Shown piece by piece: positions 62,193 through 64,000 of a stretch of DNA of 64,000 nucleotides. Numbering within the stretch: position 1 is the stretch's first letter; the number at the start of each line of letters is the position of its first letter. Source of the stretch: Bacillota bacterium (GTDB taxonomy: Bacteria; Bacillota; Clostridia; Saccharofermentanales; DTU023); the NCBI GenBank assembly GCA_023622515.1, contig JAMNZB010000007.1:1-64000 (forward strand), in the 5' to 3' direction. The position numbers were made by a program, and so were the translations under genes. The notes below the pieces were generated by a model that saw nothing but the letters and a program-made list of their open reading frames with translations, made no database searches and had not been told where the DNA came from.

Positions 62193-63404
62193 TTAACGAT
62201 ATTCCAGTTCTTCGACCAGGACAATAGCGTCATTCTCAATGGTGATGATATAGACACTATCCAGAAAATCTCTGTTTTCTGTTGCGGTCATATTGCCTAG
62301 GACAGCAGGGTAATCACTGATTTTAGCCAGCCCTTCATTAATAGACCTGCGGCATAGCTTGTCTCCTGCATGCTGCATGGCTTCATAAAAGAGATAGACA
62401 GCATCGTAGCTAAAAGCAGATACCCGCGACGGCATAGTATCAAAACGCTCGAGGTAATTCTCTAAAAAGAATTCCGCCTTACCATTTTCCAGTCCGGGAT
62501 ACCAGTCAGAAACGGCATACCAACCATTTGCGGAAGAACCCGCTCCCTTCAAGAAATCAGGTGAAGAAACAAAAGAGTTGCCGAAATGCGGTAAATCTAT
62601 TTGGGCTTCTTCCAAGGTTTTACTGATGAGGATTTGCTGCTTGTCATAGGAGATGGAAATTAAACCGTCTGCCCCCGTAGCCACTGCTTCGGCAATAATG
62701 CGCGGTAGATTTTCCTCCTCCGGTGAATAGGGGAAAATCATCCTGTCGGGAATGTAAATGTTAAATAGCTCCCCGTAGAATTTACGGACAACAGAAACAC
62801 TGAAATCGTTCGGATCCGATTTTGTATAAAGAATGGCCGGATTTTTCATGTCTAATTTATCATGTGTGGTGTGAACTAAAGCCTTGGCAAACTCACTATC
62901 CTTATTCCGGTGTTGCCAGAGATAGGTATAGTCCGGATTGGCAATGGCATCGGCCGAACCACAGGTGATAAAAGGTATTTTTGCCCCTAGTGTTGTATCC
63001 ATGAGGGCTAATGTGTTATTCGAAGTAATCGAGCCCACAACGCCGAGAATGTTATTATTGTCAAATAACCTTAAAGCCGCCTCCATGGCCACCTTGATAT
63101 CATCAGACTCATCTTCGACAACAAGTTCCAGTTCTCGCCCGTTGACTCCACCTTTTGCGTTAATTTCCTCGACAGCTAGTTTAGCGCCGTTGAGAAAGCT
63201 TGTGCCGAGTTCTGTCTCATACCCGGTAAGGCTGGCCACAATACCAAGTTGAATGGTTTCCCCTTCGGGTACAAATTCTTCGCGGGGAAGAGTGTTTTCT
63301 GCCACATTCTCGCTGGGAACCTCTTCTTTAGGCTTTTCGCCGCAAGCCAAGAGGCTAAAACATAAGGAGAGTATAAGAAAAATAAGTATTGTTTTTTGTT
63401 TCAT
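62193..63404 (-). CDS. Branched-chain-amino-acid-type ABC binding lipoprotein (Peripla_BP_6)
   Basis: This 403-aa lipoprotein (lipobox LLAC, Cys21) has the LivJ/Peripla_BP_6 pattern: IQLGIVASLTGYETELGTSFLNGAKLAVEEIN (core LGIVASLTG), VVGSITSNNTLAL and SYDKQQ. Expected cargo is branched-chain amino acids or amides, but permease and ATPase genes are not in the window, so it may be an orphan. ATG 63404 has AGGG eight bases upstream; a GTG at 63413 is inside the SD. Confidence 0.85.
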   Translation of the reverse strand: MKQKTILIFLILSLCFSLLACGEKPKEEVPSENVAENTLPREEFVPEGETIQLGIVASLTGYETELGTSFLNGAKLAVEEINAKGGVNGRELELVVEDESDDIKVAMEAALRLFDNNNILGVVGSITSNNTLALMDTTLGAKIPFITCGSADAIANPDYTYLWQHRNKDSEFAKALVHTTHDKLDMKNPAILYTKSDPNDFSVSVVRKFYGELFNIYIPDRMIFPYSPEEENLPRIIAEAVATGADGLISISYDKQQILISKTLEEAQIDLPHFGNSFVSSPDFLKGAGSSANGWYAVSDWYPGLENGKAEFFLENYLERFDTMPSRVSAFSYDAVYLFYEAMQHAGDKLCRRSINEGLAKISDYPAVLGNMTATENRDFLDSVYIITIENDAIVLVEELEYR

Positions 63405-63562
63405 AAGTACCACCCTCTGCTATTCTATTAAATCTACTATGTCGGTCAATCTCTGAAATAAGGCTGCTTGATCTAATTTTGATACAAGCCGGCCTTGGCG
63501 GAAGATTATTTATCATAGTTTATATAAATAATAAAGCTTTATCGGTTTTAAGACAATCTTTT

Positions 63563-64000
63563 TTATAATTTCGGCCTCCATTCTTTCAGTATGAGGGCAA
63601 TTCTTTCCATATCTTCCAGACTGCAATACTGGTCGCAAGGCAGTGAAAGCACTCTTTGGGTAACAATCTCTGCACTTTTCCGGAGTTCAGGGGGTAAGCC
63701 CGGCAAAGTTGGCCAGAAAATTTTTGTATGTATTTTCTTTGTTTCAAAATAGTCTTTCAGCTCTTGTTGATAATCCGTGAGAATGGTGAAATGGCTGGGA
63801 CAAGTAGCTTTTTCTAATGCAGGAAAAGCAATTTGCCAGAGGAGTGAATCTTCCGTGCTTCTGCTCATGGGTAAATGCTCAAGAAGATAGCTATAGTTCT
63901 CTCTTCTTTTCTTAATAATGGCATTAAAATCAGTGCTTTCCACAATCATGATGGAAGTAAGGTCGCTGGCGTTATTGTTAAAGGAATCACGCAAGGCGTA
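63563..64000 (-). CDS. DegT/DnrJ/EryC1-like aminotransferase, 3' part
   Basis: Only the last 145 codons are inside the window; the frame is open to base 64000, so the 5' part lies beyond the edge. The end VTQRVLSLPCDQYCSLEDMERIALIL (core RVLSLPCDQYCS) is typical of the DegT/AHBA-synthase C-terminus, and ENYSYLLEHLP and FTILTDYQQELKDYF fit its small domain. Such enzymes make amino-sugars. The internal TTG at 63994 is not evidence of a start. Confidence 0.65.
   Translation of the reverse strand, partial: YALRDSFNNNASDLTSIMIVESTDFNAIIKKRRENYSYLLEHLPMSRSTEDSLLWQIAFPALEKATCPSHFTILTDYQQELKDYFETKKIHTKIFWPTLPGLPPELRKSAEIVTQRVLSLPCDQYCSLEDMERIALILKEWRPKL

Overview
The window looks like chromosomal DNA of a low-GC, Gram-positive-type anaerobe (Bacillota, most likely a Clostridia-like lineage). 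Evidence: strong AGGAGG-type ribosome binding sites, secG-rnr gene order, an IreB-RuvX-DUF1292 neighbourhood, lipoproteins with lipobox Cys, a Cna-B/InlB-repeat surface protein with an LPKTA tail, low-GC tRNA genes with encoded CCA, and ferredoxin-type ATPases. I cannot name a genus. There is no rRNA, CRISPR array, integrase, transposase or prophage; the window is ordinary chromosome with a few accessory islands. About 50 protein genes and five tRNAs (2x Asp, Phe, 2x Val) are supported.

Layout. 1-8.3 kb: EamA transporter, tRNA-Asp/Phe, a membrane glycosyltransferase, an ECF sigma / membrane anti-sigma-like / VWA-lipoprotein operon, a new 48-aa ORF with a textbook SD, and a Na/Pi symporter. 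8.4-18.4 kb: an Old-Yellow-Enzyme/FAD flavoenzyme, a Gfo/Idh/MocA dehydrogenase, pyrimidine nucleoside phosphorylase, a second identical tRNA-Asp, the TldD/TldE protease pair and two tandem alpha/beta hydrolases. 18.7-25.3 kb: a lone receiver domain, a secreted 5'-nucleotidase, tRNA-Val, an XRE regulator with membrane tail, and a 910-aa surface protein. 25.4-28.4 kb: a compact five-gene operon (NifU-like scaffold, NifX-like protein, two MinD-type ATPases with ferredoxin inserts, second NifX-like protein) driven by a near-perfect sigma-A promoter. It resembles the core of the Desulfovibrio orange-protein (orp) locus and is the best candidate for a poorly described metal-cluster system. Its first gene appears to lack an AUG start.

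28.7-34.2 kb: a complete oligopeptide/dipeptide ABC importer whose binding protein has no lipobox. 34.3-45.1 kb: small membrane protein, CapA-like lipoprotein, HflK/HflC, SecG, RNase R (short form), a His-less HPr homologue, MtaB, RuvX, IreB, two DUF1292 proteins and a CPBP protease. 45.1-52.7 kb: several unrecognised or little-known proteins: a 1084-aa membrane-anchored protein (BNR-like segment plus glycosidase-like C-terminal half), an AlaX editing protein, a two-TM protein, a cytoplasmic metzincin-like protein, and an XRE regulator followed by a protein sharing its C-terminal domain. 52.8-64 kb: pyridoxal/pyridoxamine kinase, tRNA-Val, M13 endopeptidase, CstA transporter, M14 carboxypeptidase and S9 peptidase, DHPS, a Leu/Ile/Val-type binding lipoprotein, and the 3' part of a DegT-like aminotransferase gene running off the end.

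Theme: many genes concern peptide capture and breakdown (ABC importer, CstA, M13, M14, S9, TldD/E), fitting an amino-acid/peptide-using anaerobe. cstA and the M14-S9 pair are divergent, and a similar 32-bp motif occurs twice in their shared intergenic region, suggesting co-regulation. All statements rest on reading motifs and spacing by eye; no database search was run.
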